Below, in pieces: positions 43,236 to 54,482 of a stretch of 64,000 nt of DNA (positions within the stretch are counted from its first letter, which is position 1; each line of letters begins with the position of its first letter). The stretch lies in the NCBI GenBank assembly GCA_012274445.1, contig JAAROD010000080.1, forward strand, positions 186,001 through 250,000. The letters are read 5' to 3'. The stretch is from Sclerotiophoma versabilis. Its lineage: Eukaryota > Ascomycota > Dothideomycetes > Pleosporales > Didymellaceae. The position numbers and the translations under genes were made by a program. The notes beneath the pieces were generated by a model. The model was not told the DNA's origin and ran no database searches. It saw only the letters and a list, made by a program, of their open reading frames with translations.

Positions 43236-46064
43236 TTACCTAAAACTAAAACCACGTCCCACTCGCTTCTTCCCCTTTTGCGCCGTATTCACACTCTGCC
43301 TGTTCAATGGCTCTACAGCCTTGCCTCCATTCTTTTCACGCCCAATTCCCGTCTCGTGGGCTCCCTCGACGGCATTGCGGTCTTTTGCTTCGTCAACTTC
43401 AGTCTCTGCACGCTTTCTCTTAGTGCCCTTGGTCTTCTGCTTCGCAGCAGTTTCAGTCGCAGTCCTCGTTTCAGTCTTCATCTTATCATCTGTGATCTTC
43501 GCAGTGATTTTTCTCTTTTTCTCAATCACAATTTCTTCACTCAACATGTCTTTCGGCCGAAGCTCATCGTCAAAGATCAGTTGTTCCTCCTGCACATCAT
43601 CTTTTGTTTTCCCCTCCTGTACACGAGCCTTTAACTCCTGGGCTTGCTGGAGAATGTCCGCAAAGAAGCGTTCCATCTTAGTGCGAATGGAGTCGCCGGA
43701 TCTTATCTTTGCATTTGGATCGACGCTCAGGCGATGCTCGTTGACCAGTTTGATTAGTTCTTTCAAATGGATCTTCTTAAAGTCGTCGTGCCACTGAACA
43801 AGTCCGCTCTTGAGTATTGATTTCCTGTTGTACTCCCGGCATACGTTTAGCTCCCCAAGAGTCCAGGGCCCAAAGCTGATCTGTTCTCGTTCAACTTTCT
43901 TGTCGACATCACTGCGCCTGATGAATTGCGACGCGACCTTGTTGAACTCTACGATGTCTTTGTGTTGGAATCCATCCCTGATGAAGCGTTCGAAACGGAG
44001 GCTGGCCGAGTGTCCGAAATAGCAATTGTTGTCCAGACAAAAGGAGCGATAGATTGCAGTGGGGGTCCACTCATGCTTGCCGTTAACTCATCTATCATTG
44101 GGGTTCGTGGATTTGGTGTCTCTTACCCACGGAATGGCGTTGCGGACGCTGCAGTAGATGGTGCCGGTTCTAGGATAGACCTTCCTGGGTGGGTTATCCT
44201 CGTTGCTATCTGGAAAATTCGGTTTGTACTCTGGGACTCGGTCTAGCTGCACAAAAAGGCTGTTATCCTCAAACTTGTGTGTGTAGGTTGCTAGGTCCCA
44301 ATCCGGATCATTTGGCATGGCCTCAAATCTCTCGTTCTTAGTTCGAGCCTTATGTAAAGATATTCTATTTCCGGCTGTATCGGTTACTGCTGGTTTTGGC
44401 GTCGGCTTTGAGCGTATCTTTGTGCACTTTAGGGGCAAATCCTCTTCCCCATCGCTACTGTCGTCATCATTTTCGTGATTTCTGGGCCGAATAATACCAC
44501 TGCCTTCAAGATACGCGTTCCTGAAGGCGTCGTGCTGATCCTCATCTTCGTCTAGGTCCATCGTAGAACCAGGATCGCTTTTATCTTCAGAACTCAACTC
44601 ATCATTATCTTCGAGTTTGTCTTCTTCGTCTGAGAACTCAGCCTCCCTCTCATCAGCCGTTGATGCGTCCACCTTCCTCCACTCCTTCATGAGACCCTGT
44701 ACTACGCGGTCTCTTGCGCGATCCCGTCTTCCAGGGCCCTGAATCTTAGATCGCTCTGCTGTGATTGTGTACGCGACACCTTTCCTACCAACCAATGTCC
44801 CTGGTGTACCAATATAGTAATCATGGGTAAGATGGTGGTATCCCTTCTTTTCTTCGTCCGTGGCCAACACTTCAACGCGTCGCCCATTCGTGTCCCATAC
44901 AAACTTTTCCTCCGCTTTGATGGCGTCCAGATATTGGCCGGCGAACTCCCTTCTGCCGTCCCTGCTCTGTCTTTTGACTCCACTGCCGTCATCGAGGGAC
45001 TCAAACTTGAGACTGCGTACGAGTGATGCTACTGCTTCTGTCTGGTAGCGCTTGCGTTTGTGCTCGTATGCAAGCATTGGAAGCTGGCGTACAGATCTGA
45101 TGGCTTCGCCCCATTCTTGCGTCTCCCATGATGTGGGAACTGTGCGGCCGGTGTGGTCTCTCCAGCTTTTCGCGGTTGCGGCGGTATAATACTTAAGGTA
45201 TTCTGACGGCAGCGTATCTGGGAAACAACCTTGCTCATTCGCGACCTGCACTCTTCGTAGCCTTACATTGTTGACTTCTTTATGTTTGGAAAGAATTGCG
45301 GATTCATTCAGGTTGATATCCATCAGTCTGGGGAACTTCCTAGCTAGGTATCGTCTCCTGTTCTTTCAAGGACTTGTCGAATGCTGAATACCTTCTGGGT
45401 ACCTCTGAACATCGTCCGGGTCTATTAAGGTTGCCGTGTCTTTGCGAGCGCCAATGTTCCACCTATTGAAAAGACTTACCCAGTGGGCAATCCATGGATA
45501 TTGAGACCGGCACTCGACGCCGCGACGGTTCCATTCATTTTGGTAGTACAAGAAATCCTCGTAAGCACCATGGGCGTGTTGCAGGTCGTAGTGTGATTGG
45601 TTGCCATGCGCGTTCTTGTGTATCTTTTCACGCTTCTTATACATGGGTCTGAGGGTATCGAGCATTTGTCGTCGTTGAGCGTCATCGTAAATCTCGCCGG
45701 TTTGATCATCAGTCCGTTCAGCCCATTTCTTCCACTCCGCATCCATCGCATCATTCTGGTCTTGTATCCGATCAAACTCTGGCTGTTTTTGAGCTTTGTG
45801 GATGCAACAGGTAAGATATTTAAGCAGCGCCGCTTTCGTGGTTTCCATCCAATCTCGCATCTCTTCGAAAGTTTCCGGCGGATTGCCCCAGTTATCTTTG
45901 ATACATGGATCTGGTTCAGTGCGTCCTGGCTGTTTATCGGTCGGACCGGCTACGAGGTTGACTCCGGCTGGTGCTGGCATTTCTGTTTCTTCTGATGCTA
46001 CCGCTGTGCCTCCGACGCCACCCCTCTGATCAGCGCCTTCACGATAGGATCTTGTTGTTACCAT
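43236..46064 (-). CDS. Large lineage-specific protein, 909 aa
   Basis: Three frames that end in stops join smoothly by splicing: exons 46064-45392, 45343-44127 and 44075-43236. Intron 1 (48 nt) runs GTATTC to CCTAG; intron 2 (51 nt) runs GTAAGA to CAAG. Both remove an in-frame TGA. The start MVTTRSYREG is chosen because the residues upstream are unlike the rest. The protein has helical N-terminal parts (FEEMRDWMETTKAALLKYL, QMLDTLRPMYKKREK, GAYEDFLYYQNEWNRRG), a central part with TPGTLVGRKGVAYTI, an acidic stretch (SDEEDKLEDNDELSSEDKSD), YRSFCLDNNCYFGHSASLRF and GPWTLGELNVCREYNRKS, and a basic C-terminus (KGTKRKRAE, KGKKRVGRGFSFR). A nuclear location is likely. No family recognised. Confidence 0.6.
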
Positions 46065-47010
46065 GACGCTCTTATCTGTCAGTGGCTTTGTGAAATATTG
46101 ATAACGCCGCGTCTGAGTCTCAAAATTGAAGTCGCGAAATCCTCGAGGACGAAATTGCAAGGCATTGTGACAGTGGGTATTCACTCTGGGTTCTTTATTC
46201 GAGCGATCGATGTCGAGGTGTGATTGCGCCTCGACAAAGAAAAGACTGACACTGTGGAGACCAGGACCGTCCCCGTTGTTAGACAAAGTTAAGTAAAAGA
46301 ACAAAGCCCGGCAAGATTGGCTTGTTGAATGGTGGTCATTCGTGGCAATTGTACAATGACCTTTCTGCTAGAGCCTTCATCCACTTTATGATCAATGTTC
46401 GATAGCGGTCGTGCCAGGCCCGGGGTGATGGGAATTTTGGTGTCACAGAGTGATGCAGCGACAAATCAGAAACATCGATGAAGAGACATTCCATGTCAAG
46501 GCAATCGCTCATGCAGTTATAGGACTGGCCCTGGGCTGCAGATAGCAGGAGGGAAGGAGTGGCAATTGGTGAATATAGATTCTTTAAAGTGTTTTTGCGT
46601 GAGCTGCAAATTCATGAGGATTAGGTTGATGCAGCAAGACTCCTCGACTTGAGTCTCGACGCTCAGTGCAACTCAGTCCTCGGGTCAGATTTAACGATCT
46701 AAATGCCTCCAAGATCCATGCCAGGCGGAGTTGCACCCCTTTTCTCTGCTAATGAGGAATCGATGCATTGAGCCTTGCAGATACACCTTGCCTCCCTGCT
46801 TCTCCTATCGGAAGATGCCCAAACTGGGCTCGGCCATTATGACCTTAAAGCTGGAGATTAATGAGGGGGAATGTTACTCGGAAGCAATGGCGGCGAAGAA
46901 AGATTGAAAGGCACAGGACTGTACGGGAGTGTCCTTGCATACGCTTTCGAGGTCGCGCGCGGCTTGCAGTTGGTATTCGTCTCATGTGGCCAACTCAGAA
47001 AAGAGAAAGG
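46065..47010. other. Gap, no gene seen
   Basis: 946 bases. Frames upstream of 46064 are open but not coding-like. This should include the promoter of the 909-aa gene and the 3' end of the HET gene. Confidence 0.45.
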
Positions 47011-49143
47011 TCAAACGATCTTGATGATTTGATCTGCCGCCTCCTCATGTTTCGCTTCAAGGATTTCATAGAGTGACATTTCTGGCTCGCTGGGGCTATA
47101 GCTGCCACCGAACATACCGATCCTTTCGAACGCGTCACTCGATTTGGCCGACGGAATAAGCACAAGCCCGATTGCTATATTGTCTCCAGATCTTTCGTTG
47201 ACTCCCACTCGAAGGAGCAGCAACTGAATTTTTTTCGAGCTGTATACCTCATCCAGGGTGTAATCCCTGTCCAGGCTTACCTCCGTTTCAGCATGCTTTA
47301 ATTCTGTGTCGCGAACCAGCACGTAGCTCAACCAAATACCTTCTGGTCGCCATACACTATCTTCGTGCTCAAACTCGAGCAGCGCGGGTACAAGCTTACA
47401 CTTAAGCTTGACATAACCGTCCATAAGAGACCCAGAGAGTCTCGCGTCCACGGCAAGCTCGACGAGTTGGACCTTGTTACGGATGCGAGTAAACTCGTCG
47501 ACGAACAAGGACGGTGATACAGCTGAATCAACGCTCGCCCAGCTCCACGATGGCGCAACCCATGTCCGCGGCTCAATTCGAGGGCCATCAGAGTAGCGAA
47601 GGCAAACCTGCCAGCATAGTTCTTCAATGAACCGAGCCCGCCAGAGACCAGCCACGAGTTCGTCATTGAGCTGAGTCGCGACATGTCGTGCTACTCCAGC
47701 CAAAGCAACTAACTTGTCCTCCTGAACAGTCAGCTGGCACTCACTGTAGGTGGTGATGAAAGCGCTCCAAGCAAATAGTATTGATCTGAATCGCTCGTCT
47801 GCTTGTTCAGGAGGGCTACACGAGTCCTCGAACGCCTCGGGCATTAATCGGTTATGTCTAAGAACTCGGTTCCCAACCTTTTGAGATTCGTTCGACAATC
47901 GATGCTGATGCATTGGTACATCAAACGAATAAAGTGGATTCAATATTCGTTTCAGGGCTCTTGGATCGCGTTGGGCTGAGTTTAATGCCCAGGCTGGAAG
48001 AGATCTTGGATGAAGTTCGCTTGCAAAGGTTTCGCAACATTCCCAGAACAGCAGCTCTTTTGTATAGTGTACTATTCGTTGGGAGAGATGTCTTTCCTGC
48101 ATGACCCAAGCTCTACGATTCAAGGGTGCAGAATCAATCGTAGATTCCACATAAATCCTCCGACCGCAAACGTAAGAACGCGCTTTTTTGCCCAGACGCC
48201 ATGTTATTCGGATTTTGAATGGCATCAGCGCACGTGGTTCGCGATCATAGAAGAGACCAAGTTCTCCATTTGGGGCGGCTGTTGCTGCCACATTGAGGGC
48301 TGCATACCTGTAAACAGCCTCCATGTTTGTGGCTTCAGTAGACCAATCGTCAAGATCATCCTGGAAGATGCAACTGAAATACCATCAGCAGCTCGTCATA
48401 GAATCTTTGCAATTCGCATACAGGGAGTCAATCCAGATATACCGTAGGTCCAATCTCTTGGCAATTACGATGGCATGTTGGAACGTCTTCGGAAGCTGGT
48501 GGTTTGGGATACCACCACGCAGTACGGACTCAGTCTCCGATGTGAGCTTGAAAGGTTGTACGCCTCCCCAGCAGTGGGAGAGGGTCATGTAAGGAGCGGA
48601 GGGAGATATATAATCCTGATTGACCAAGCGGACCATGTGTTGATCTTGGATCCCAACATCGATAAGCCTCGTAGGCATGCATTGCACAGATGCGGCCCCT
48701 GGACACTTAGTATGTTTTTCTCTGCATTCCTTGTACTGCGAGATCAGGAATTCGAAAGACTGATCGGACCCTGTGTTATTCGATAGCTGAACACTCGGCA
48801 ACGTGGGACTGGTAGATTCGCTGGCAGACGGAGTAGTTCCCTCAGGGAGAGGCTCTAGGCGAAACCTCACACGAGTCGAAGGCGTGGACATGGATCCATG
48901 CTCGAGAAACAACTCATAGAATCTATGAACACAGGGCCTGATAGTCCAAGTCGTGCGATGCAAGACATCTGGTCGTTCAAGTTCCGCCCATAGCTGCAGA
49001 CACATGCAGCAGTGCGAATCAAGCGCCTGTTGAAAGGAATTTCCGTCTGCGTGATGGACTGAGGGCACCTCATCATCACGCCCAAACTCGTCTCCACAGG
49101 CCAGCATCGTCTGGCACGCCAAACAAAGGCCTCCGTTAGCCAT
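47011..49143 (-). CDS. HET-domain protein
   Basis: Two exons, 49143-48422 and 48373-47011, with a 48-nt intron (GTATGC to TTTCAG), give 694 residues. The HET domain spans about residues 185-330: YMTLSHCWGG (185-194), LPKTFQHAIVIAKRLDLRYI, WIDSLCIFQDDLDDW formed across the intron, and MEAVYRYAALNVAATAA. Further on come LNRRAWVMQERHLSQRIVHY and APSWSWASVD, which are regular parts of this protein class. An N-terminal Cys-rich stretch (CLACQTMLAC, HCCMCLQLW) precedes it. HET proteins trigger or join cell-death reactions in heterokaryon incompatibility; many have no known partner. No NACHT or repeat domain follows, so a partner would be encoded elsewhere. Confidence 0.92.
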
Positions 49144-49533
49144 TGTGCAGAGTTATCGAGGCGGATTGACAACAGAAGAAAAAAAACCTGTGAGGTGAGG
49201 TGCGGAACAGACTATGGATAAAGCGAACACATCGACTTTGAATGTAGGCTGGTTGTGAGCTGCAGGTGCCTGAACACTGCCTCAAGGCGCAGCATTCAGG
49301 CCGTCATGAGGAGCCTTGTAAACAAGCTCCGATTGGATAAGGACATTGCGCCAGGCGACAGGCTAAAAGCCTGGGTTTTAATGGAACTGAAGCTGTCAAT
49401 AAAGTTCGATGATGAAGTGTGGACGACTCGAGCTAGACGTTGCATCGGAGAAGAACGTCTGGCCCGTGCGCTGAACTTTCTCGAGTGACATCAACTCATC
49501 GCCGCGATCAGACAAACAACAATCGAATCTCCA
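49144..49533. promoter_or_regulatory. Divergent gap between HET gene and COQ3
   Basis: 390 bases between divergent starts. A short frame (49255-49488) is present but has no coding support. The region must hold both promoters. Confidence 0.45.
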
Positions 49534-50460
49534 ATGATGGGGCCACACGCTCCAGCACGTGCTATGCGCTCAACACTGCGCTGCTTGCGCCAAACTTCAC
49601 AAACACAAAGGCCAACACCACTCCAAACACCACGAATACACGCCACAGCAACCCGCACCTTCACAACCACACCCACACGCGCGCACAACCGCTCAGCCTC
49701 CCCCAACTCGACCGTCGACCCAACCGAAGTATCGCACTTCAACGCCCTCGCCTCATCATGGTGGGACCCCCACGGCTCCTCACGACTCCTGCACCTCATG
49801 AACCCCCTCCGCCACGACTTCATCGCCTCCTGCCGCTTCAACGACCCGATAATCCCCTCGCAAAAGCTCAAATACCTCGACATTGGGTGCGGCGGCGGTA
49901 TCTTCGCCGAGTCCGCCGCGCGCCTACCCGACACCCACAGCGTAACAGCCATCGACCCAACACCAGGCGTATTGAAGATCGCCGAAGCGCACAAGCGGCG
50001 CGATCCCCTGCTCATGCAACCTGGACGCCTCACCTACCTCAACACATCGATCGAAGAGCTGCCGCTGCCGAAGAGCAAAGAAGACGCGTATGACGTCGTT
50101 ACGCTCTTTGAGGTTCTCGAGCATGTTAATGCGCCGGGCCCGTTTATTTCCAATCTGCTCCCCCATGTTAAGCCCGGTGGGTGGCTGGTTATGAGCACGA
50201 TTGCGCGCACGTGGACGAGCTGGCTGGTTACGAATGTCATGGCTGAGGATGTGCTTGGGATTGTGCCCAAGGGGACGCATGAGTGGAGCAAGTATGTTAA
50301 TGAGGATGAGCTGAGGGGGTATTTTGCCAAGGAGCCTGGGTGGGACGGCGCGAGCGTGAGGAGTCTGGGGGTGATGTATGTGCCGGGCTTGGGGTGGAAG
50401 GAGGTCAGGGGCGGTGAGGATTGGGGAAACTACTTCTTCGCCGTGAAGAGGCTTGAATAG
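49534..50460 (+). CDS. COQ3: Ubiquinone biosynthesis O-methyltransferase
   Basis: Mitochondrial class I SAM-dependent methyltransferase that makes both O-methylations of the coenzyme Q ring. Single exon, 308 residues, normal length. A mitochondrial presequence is seen (MRSTLRCLRQTSQTQRP onwards, rich in Arg/Thr/Ser). Family motifs: FNALASSWWDPHG and LHLMNPLRHDFI before the SAM site, motif I YLDIGCGGGIFAESAARL (114-131), VTAIDPTPG, motif II YDVVTLFEVLEHV, and LLPHVKPGGWLVMSTI; then HEWSKYVNEDEL and GVMYVPG, typical of UbiG/Coq3. A second ATG at 49564 could equally be the start. It converges on the mitochondrial ribosomal protein gene. Confidence 0.95.
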   Translation: MMGPHAPARAMRSTLRCLRQTSQTQRPTPLQTPRIHATATRTFTTTPTRAHNRSASPNSTVDPTEVSHFNALASSWWDPHGSSRLLHLMNPLRHDFIASCRFNDPIIPSQKLKYLDIGCGGGIFAESAARLPDTHSVTAIDPTPGVLKIAEAHKRRDPLLMQPGRLTYLNTSIEELPLPKSKEDAYDVVTLFEVLEHVNAPGPFISNLLPHVKPGGWLVMSTIARTWTSWLVTNVMAEDVLGIVPKGTHEWSKYVNEDELRGYFAKEPGWDGASVRSLGVMYVPGLGWKEVRGGEDWGNYFFAVKRLE

Positions 50461-50674
50461 GGCGTGTTGTGGGATGTGGGGCGGTTTGGTGCAGATGGGA
50501 ATAGTAGATGATACCCTAGAATGTACAATATGTATAAATAACACACGGACCTGATCAATGGCCCTTTGTCCTGAACACCTCGTTTGGTGCATGTGCAGCG
50601 TCGCGTAGTCCTGTTCCTGCAGTTCATGCACCCTCCAACCATGCCCCAATCTCTCTCACCCTCTGGACATAACC

Positions 50675-51207
50675 TCACCGCCTCTCCTCAAACGGCACCG
50701 GCATGTTCGTCCGCCCCTTGCTCGCATCCTCCTCATACACAACATCATGGCCGCCCGCCACCTTCCACGCGCGCAGATAGTCCTCGCCGGTGAAGCGCTT
50801 GGGGTACACTTCAGGCTGTCCAGATTCAGTGGTGCGTGTCTTCTGCACCGTCTCGGCGACGAAGGGCGTCAACTACAGATTACATATCAGTATGTTCCTC
50901 TGGAAAGACGAGTTTGAGTCCAGAGTAATGCTGCAGTGCCCAGTCTCAGGCAAGTCCAGTGCGCAGACAGTTTGACGTCAGGGACCTCGCCACGCTTCTA
51001 ACACCAACGTACCTCGGCGTTCTTCGTCCCGTGCACGGGGTACACGTAGGTCCTGATCTTGTTCCAGTCCGGCGTGAAGTTGCCGTAGCGGTTGATTGTG
51101 CCCATCGAGCCGACGCGGTTGCCCTTGTAGTATTCTTTGCCGGCTTGCTTGGGCGACAGGGGGAGGCGCCGTATTGTGCCCTGCAGGGCGGCTGTGGGTT
51201 TGAACAT
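50675..51207 (-). CDS. MRPL27: Mitochondrial large-subunit ribosomal protein L27 (mL41)
   Basis: Two exons, 51207-51013 and 50872-50675, with a 140-nt intron (GTACGT to TGTAG), code for 130 residues. The first part, LPLSPKQAGKEYYKGNRVGS, then GRYGNFTPDW-like sequence (INRYGNFTPDWNKIRTYV) is the mL41/Mrpl27 signature; the second exon gives LTPFVAETV and the C-terminal YPKRFTGEDYLRAW. The protein belongs to the large subunit of the mitochondrial ribosome. The N-terminus is basic and serves as import signal. The gene is divergent from UTP14 and convergent with COQ3. Confidence 0.88.
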
Positions 51208-51548
51208 GGTCGCTGGCTGTGCTCCGCGGTGGGGGAGGAGTTGCGGTCGAGGTGAAGGGGTGAGACGGGTGGAGTCCCGCTATTGAGAAATTTGCTGTGC
51301 TGCCAGACTTCGTATAATATGCGACACGATCTCGCTACGACAGGGCCTCGCTGTCCTCGGCGCAAGTAGAAATGGGGACGGCGCAATTGGTCGACGGCGT
51401 TGGCATTCGTGCAGGACGATGATGGCTGCGGACCTCCGAGGCGGCGCACGTCCGCCCAAAAAAAGTTGGTGCCAAGATTTCGCCCTCCACCTGCACACCC
51501 TCGCACACAACACTGCCTCCACACCTCCCCCACCCGCACACATACAAA
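51208..51548. promoter_or_regulatory. Bidirectional promoter MRPL27 / UTP14
   Basis: 341 bases separate the divergent starts of a mitochondrial ribosomal protein gene and a ribosome-biogenesis gene. The last ~60 bases before UTP14 are C- and CA-rich, typical of fungal 5' leaders. I cannot name a specific site. Confidence 0.55.
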
Positions 51549-54482
51549 ATGCCGCCCCGTATAGCGCGAAGCTCGCTCCAGAGCGCCGCGCCGCCAAAAT
51601 CCAAAGGCCGCGCGCCCGGCGAGCGCAACTCGAAAAAAGCCTCCAAGCGCGCCCTCAACGCTTTTGCAATCGCCCAGTACGACAGCCCAGACACAACCAA
51701 GATTCGCAAGAACCGCCTCGGCGAACTCGACCCTAGTTTCTACAAGAAGCGTGCCCGCGACTCCGACGAGGAAGACGACGAGGAAGATGACGACGAGGCT
51801 GGTGCGCAGCGCAAGAAAGTGAAGAGGCGTGGTGGAGACGATAGCTATGACGAGGGCAGTGATAGTGAGGGGAATACGTGGACTATGGGTCATGTTGACG
51901 ACGATGATGACGAGGACATCGACTCTGACGAGGCGTTTGGCGAGAGCGATGAGGACCGCTTCGAGGGCTATAGTTTCCGGGGGAGCAGTTCGAACGGAAA
52001 GAAGTTGAAGGTCAAGAAGAAGGGGAAGATTGTGGATGAGGGGAGCGACGTGGACATGGATGAGAGTGAGGATGGGGAAGAGGAGGATGATTTCGGCGAC
52101 GAGGGCATTGATCTTGCGACTGCCTTGGACCAGTATGAGGAGGATGAGCGCGAGGAGAAGAGAGAGAAGGAGAGGAAGAAAAAGAAGGCTGCTGGCGCGT
52201 TTGACGGGAGCGATAGCGAGGAGCCGAGTGAGGGCGAGGATGTGGGCAGGGATGGAGCAAGTGACTTGTCGAGCGACGACGACGAGGATGAAGAAGACCG
52301 TCAGGCACAGCTCAAGGACCTGATCTCGTCGCTCGCCACAGGAGACGAAAACAGACCGAAGGGCAAGCGGGTCGAGGTCCACGAATCTGCAGCACCAGAC
52401 GAGTTTGGCGTGTCGAGGAAGGTCGATCTGTTGAGCCTCAAAGCAAAGGTCGGTGATGAGGAGAAGAAGAAGGCACTCAAATTGCTGCGGGATGACAAGA
52501 ACTCGAAACGAAGCGATATTGCGCGAAAGCTGGAGGCACCTCTACCAAAGCGACAACAAGACAAGCTTGACCGCGCTGCTGCCAATGCCAAAGCGAACGA
52601 GACCCTCGATCGCTGGACCGACACTATCAAGCAAAATCGCCGCGCCGAGCATCTGTCCTTCCCCTTACAGCACAAGGATGCTGGCAAGGCTATGGGCGAA
52701 GACCGTCTCCTCCCTACCACAACCTCTGCACCTGCCAACGACCTCGAAAGCACTATCCAGTCCATCCTCCAGCAAAGCGGCCTCTCCAACGGCAAAGATG
52801 ACGAAGAGCAGATTCAGAAGTGGGAAATCTTGCAAACGAACAAGCTTCCTATTGAAGAAGTCGAGAGGCGTCGTGCCCAGCTCCGAATGGAGCGCGAACT
52901 CCTCTTCCGCGAAGAAGTCCGCGCTAAGCGTATCAAGAAGATCAAGAGTAAGGCCTATCGCCGCGTGCACCGCAAGGAGCGTGAGAGGTTGCTTGAGAAA
53001 GAGCGTGATCAGCTCAAGGCCGATGGCGTCGATCTCTCCGAAGAAGAACGCGAGCACAACGACCGTCGCAGAGCAGAGGAACGTATGGGTGCTAAGCACC
53101 GAGAGGGCAAGTGGGCCAAGGGCATCAAGGCGACTGGTCGTGCAGCCTGGGATCAAGATGCCCTTGCCGGTGTCACCGAGATGGCGAGACGCAATGAGGA
53201 GCTGAGACGCCGTATCGAGGGCAAGCAGGTCCGCGACTCTGACGATGAGGGGTCTGATCTACCCAGCGATGACAACGAGAGCGAGGACGAATCCGCTGAC
53301 GATGACGAGCTGCTGCAGCGCCAGCTGGGACAGTTAGAGAACCCCTTCTCAGAGAAGGGGTCGAAGCTAGGTCAGATGTCGTTCATGCAGAAGGCCGAGG
53401 CCGCGAAGCGTGCAGAAAACAATGAGGCCATCGAAGCCATGCGCCGTGAGCTGGCTGGTGAGAACAGCGAGGATGAGGTTGGAGAGAATGCGACACGCGT
53501 TGGGCGGCGCAAGTACGGGCCGGGTAAGGTGGTCAAGACGGCCATCCCAGTCAAGGGTAGCGAGTTTGAGGAGCACGTTGGCTCTGATGAAGAGAACGAT
53601 GAAGCTGCTACGACTGGGCTATCGAACGGCACACGCAAGAATGAGAAGCCCAAGAACCCATTCTCGACAGGTCTGTCAAACGGCACGCGCAAGACACACA
53701 AGAGCGGAAATGCAAACGTCGAGGCCGAGCCCGAAGCCGATGCACCGAACCCCTTCCTCGCCAAAGCTGCCAAAGCAAAGAAGGGCAAGAAGGACGCCCC
53801 AGCGGACGACGACCTGCTCCCCTTCACCGACTTCGCAGACGAAGACGACGAACAACCCGCATCCAAGGCATCCGCAACCAAAGAGACAGTCGATTCTTTC
53901 CTGCAACAGCGCATCACCGCCGCCGATGATGACGGCTGGGCTACCGTGCTGGGTGGCCAAGACGATAATGAGGATGATGTGGATTCTGACGAAGGCGATG
54001 ACCTCGACCTCACCACTCTAAACCGGAACCACCTCCTGACCGCTAAAGGCTTTGCAGGCGACAACGTAGAAGCAGATTTCAAGCTTGAGAAAGTCGACAT
54101 CACAAAAGACGAAGCATCAAAAGAATCCACCGACTTCCTCCCCGGCTGGGGCTCCTGGGCCGGCGACGGCATGACCAAAGCCGAGAAGCGGCGGAACAGG
54201 GGATGGCGCACTACAACACAAGTGGCCGGCGTCGATGCGACCAAGCGCAAGGACAAGAATCTCGACAGAGTGATCATCAACGAGAAGACGGTCAAGCCGA
54301 ACAAGAAGTACTTGGCGGGCAGCTTGCCGTTCCCATTCGAGAGCAAGGAGCAGTACGAGAGGAGTCTCAGACAGCCAAAGGGCAGGGAGTGGACAACAAA
54401 GAAGACACATCAAGATGCAGTACTGCCGAGGGTGCTGGTCAAGGGTGGTGTCATTGCGCCCATGCGGAAGCCACTAGTTTAG
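51549..54482 (+). CDS. UTP14: U3 snoRNP / SSU processome protein Utp14
   Basis: Nucleolar scaffold of the small-subunit processome that also activates the helicase Dhr1 in 18S rRNA maturation. Single exon, 977 residues. After a basic start come long acidic Ser/Asp/Glu tracts (about 75-260). Family motifs follow: KLDRAAANAKANETLDRW, RIKKIKSKAYRRVHRKER, a helical basic region, KWAKGIKATGRAAWDQDA, GQLENPFSEKGSKLGQMSFM, NPFLAKAAKAKKGKK, GWGSWAGDGMTKAEKRRN (the conserved late motif) and, at the end, YLAGSLPFPFESKEQYERSL and LVKGGVIAPMRKP. All are in the right order and the length is normal. Divergent from MRPL27. Confidence 0.95.
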   Translation: MPPRIARSSLQSAAPPKSKGRAPGERNSKKASKRALNAFAIAQYDSPDTTKIRKNRLGELDPSFYKKRARDSDEEDDEEDDDEAGAQRKKVKRRGGDDSYDEGSDSEGNTWTMGHVDDDDDEDIDSDEAFGESDEDRFEGYSFRGSSSNGKKLKVKKKGKIVDEGSDVDMDESEDGEEEDDFGDEGIDLATALDQYEEDEREEKREKERKKKKAAGAFDGSDSEEPSEGEDVGRDGASDLSSDDDEDEEDRQAQLKDLISSLATGDENRPKGKRVEVHESAAPDEFGVSRKVDLLSLKAKVGDEEKKKALKLLRDDKNSKRSDIARKLEAPLPKRQQDKLDRAAANAKANETLDRWTDTIKQNRRAEHLSFPLQHKDAGKAMGEDRLLPTTTSAPANDLESTIQSILQQSGLSNGKDDEEQIQKWEILQTNKLPIEEVERRRAQLRMERELLFREEVRAKRIKKIKSKAYRRVHRKERERLLEKERDQLKADGVDLSEEEREHNDRRRAEERMGAKHREGKWAKGIKATGRAAWDQDALAGVTEMARRNEELRRRIEGKQVRDSDDEGSDLPSDDNESEDESADDDELLQRQLGQLENPFSEKGSKLGQMSFMQKAEAAKRAENNEAIEAMRRELAGENSEDEVGENATRVGRRKYGPGKVVKTAIPVKGSEFEEHVGSDEENDEAATTGLSNGTRKNEKPKNPFSTGLSNGTRKTHKSGNANVEAEPEADAPNPFLAKAAKAKKGKKDAPADDDLLPFTDFADEDDEQPASKASATKETVDSFLQQRITAADDDGWATVLGGQDDNEDDVDSDEGDDLDLTTLNRNHLLTAKGFAGDNVEADFKLEKVDITKDEASKESTDFLPGWGSWAGDGMTKAEKRRNRGWRTTTQVAGVDATKRKDKNLDRVIINEKTVKPNKKYLAGSLPFPFESKEQYERSLRQPKGREWTTKKTHQDAVLPRVLVKGGVIAPMRKPLV

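Noticed and set aside
44076..44126. Premature TGA in the 909-aa gene
   Set aside because: A GTAAGA donor right after AIPW and a CAAG acceptor give a clean 51-nt intron.
51742..52300. Acid-rich low-complexity repeat inside UTP14
   Set aside because: Normal feature of Utp14 proteins, not an independent repeat.
50946..52382. 478-codon minus-strand frame across MRPL27 and UTP14
   Set aside because: Antisense shadow of the acidic UTP14 repeats; Leu/Val-rich nonsense.
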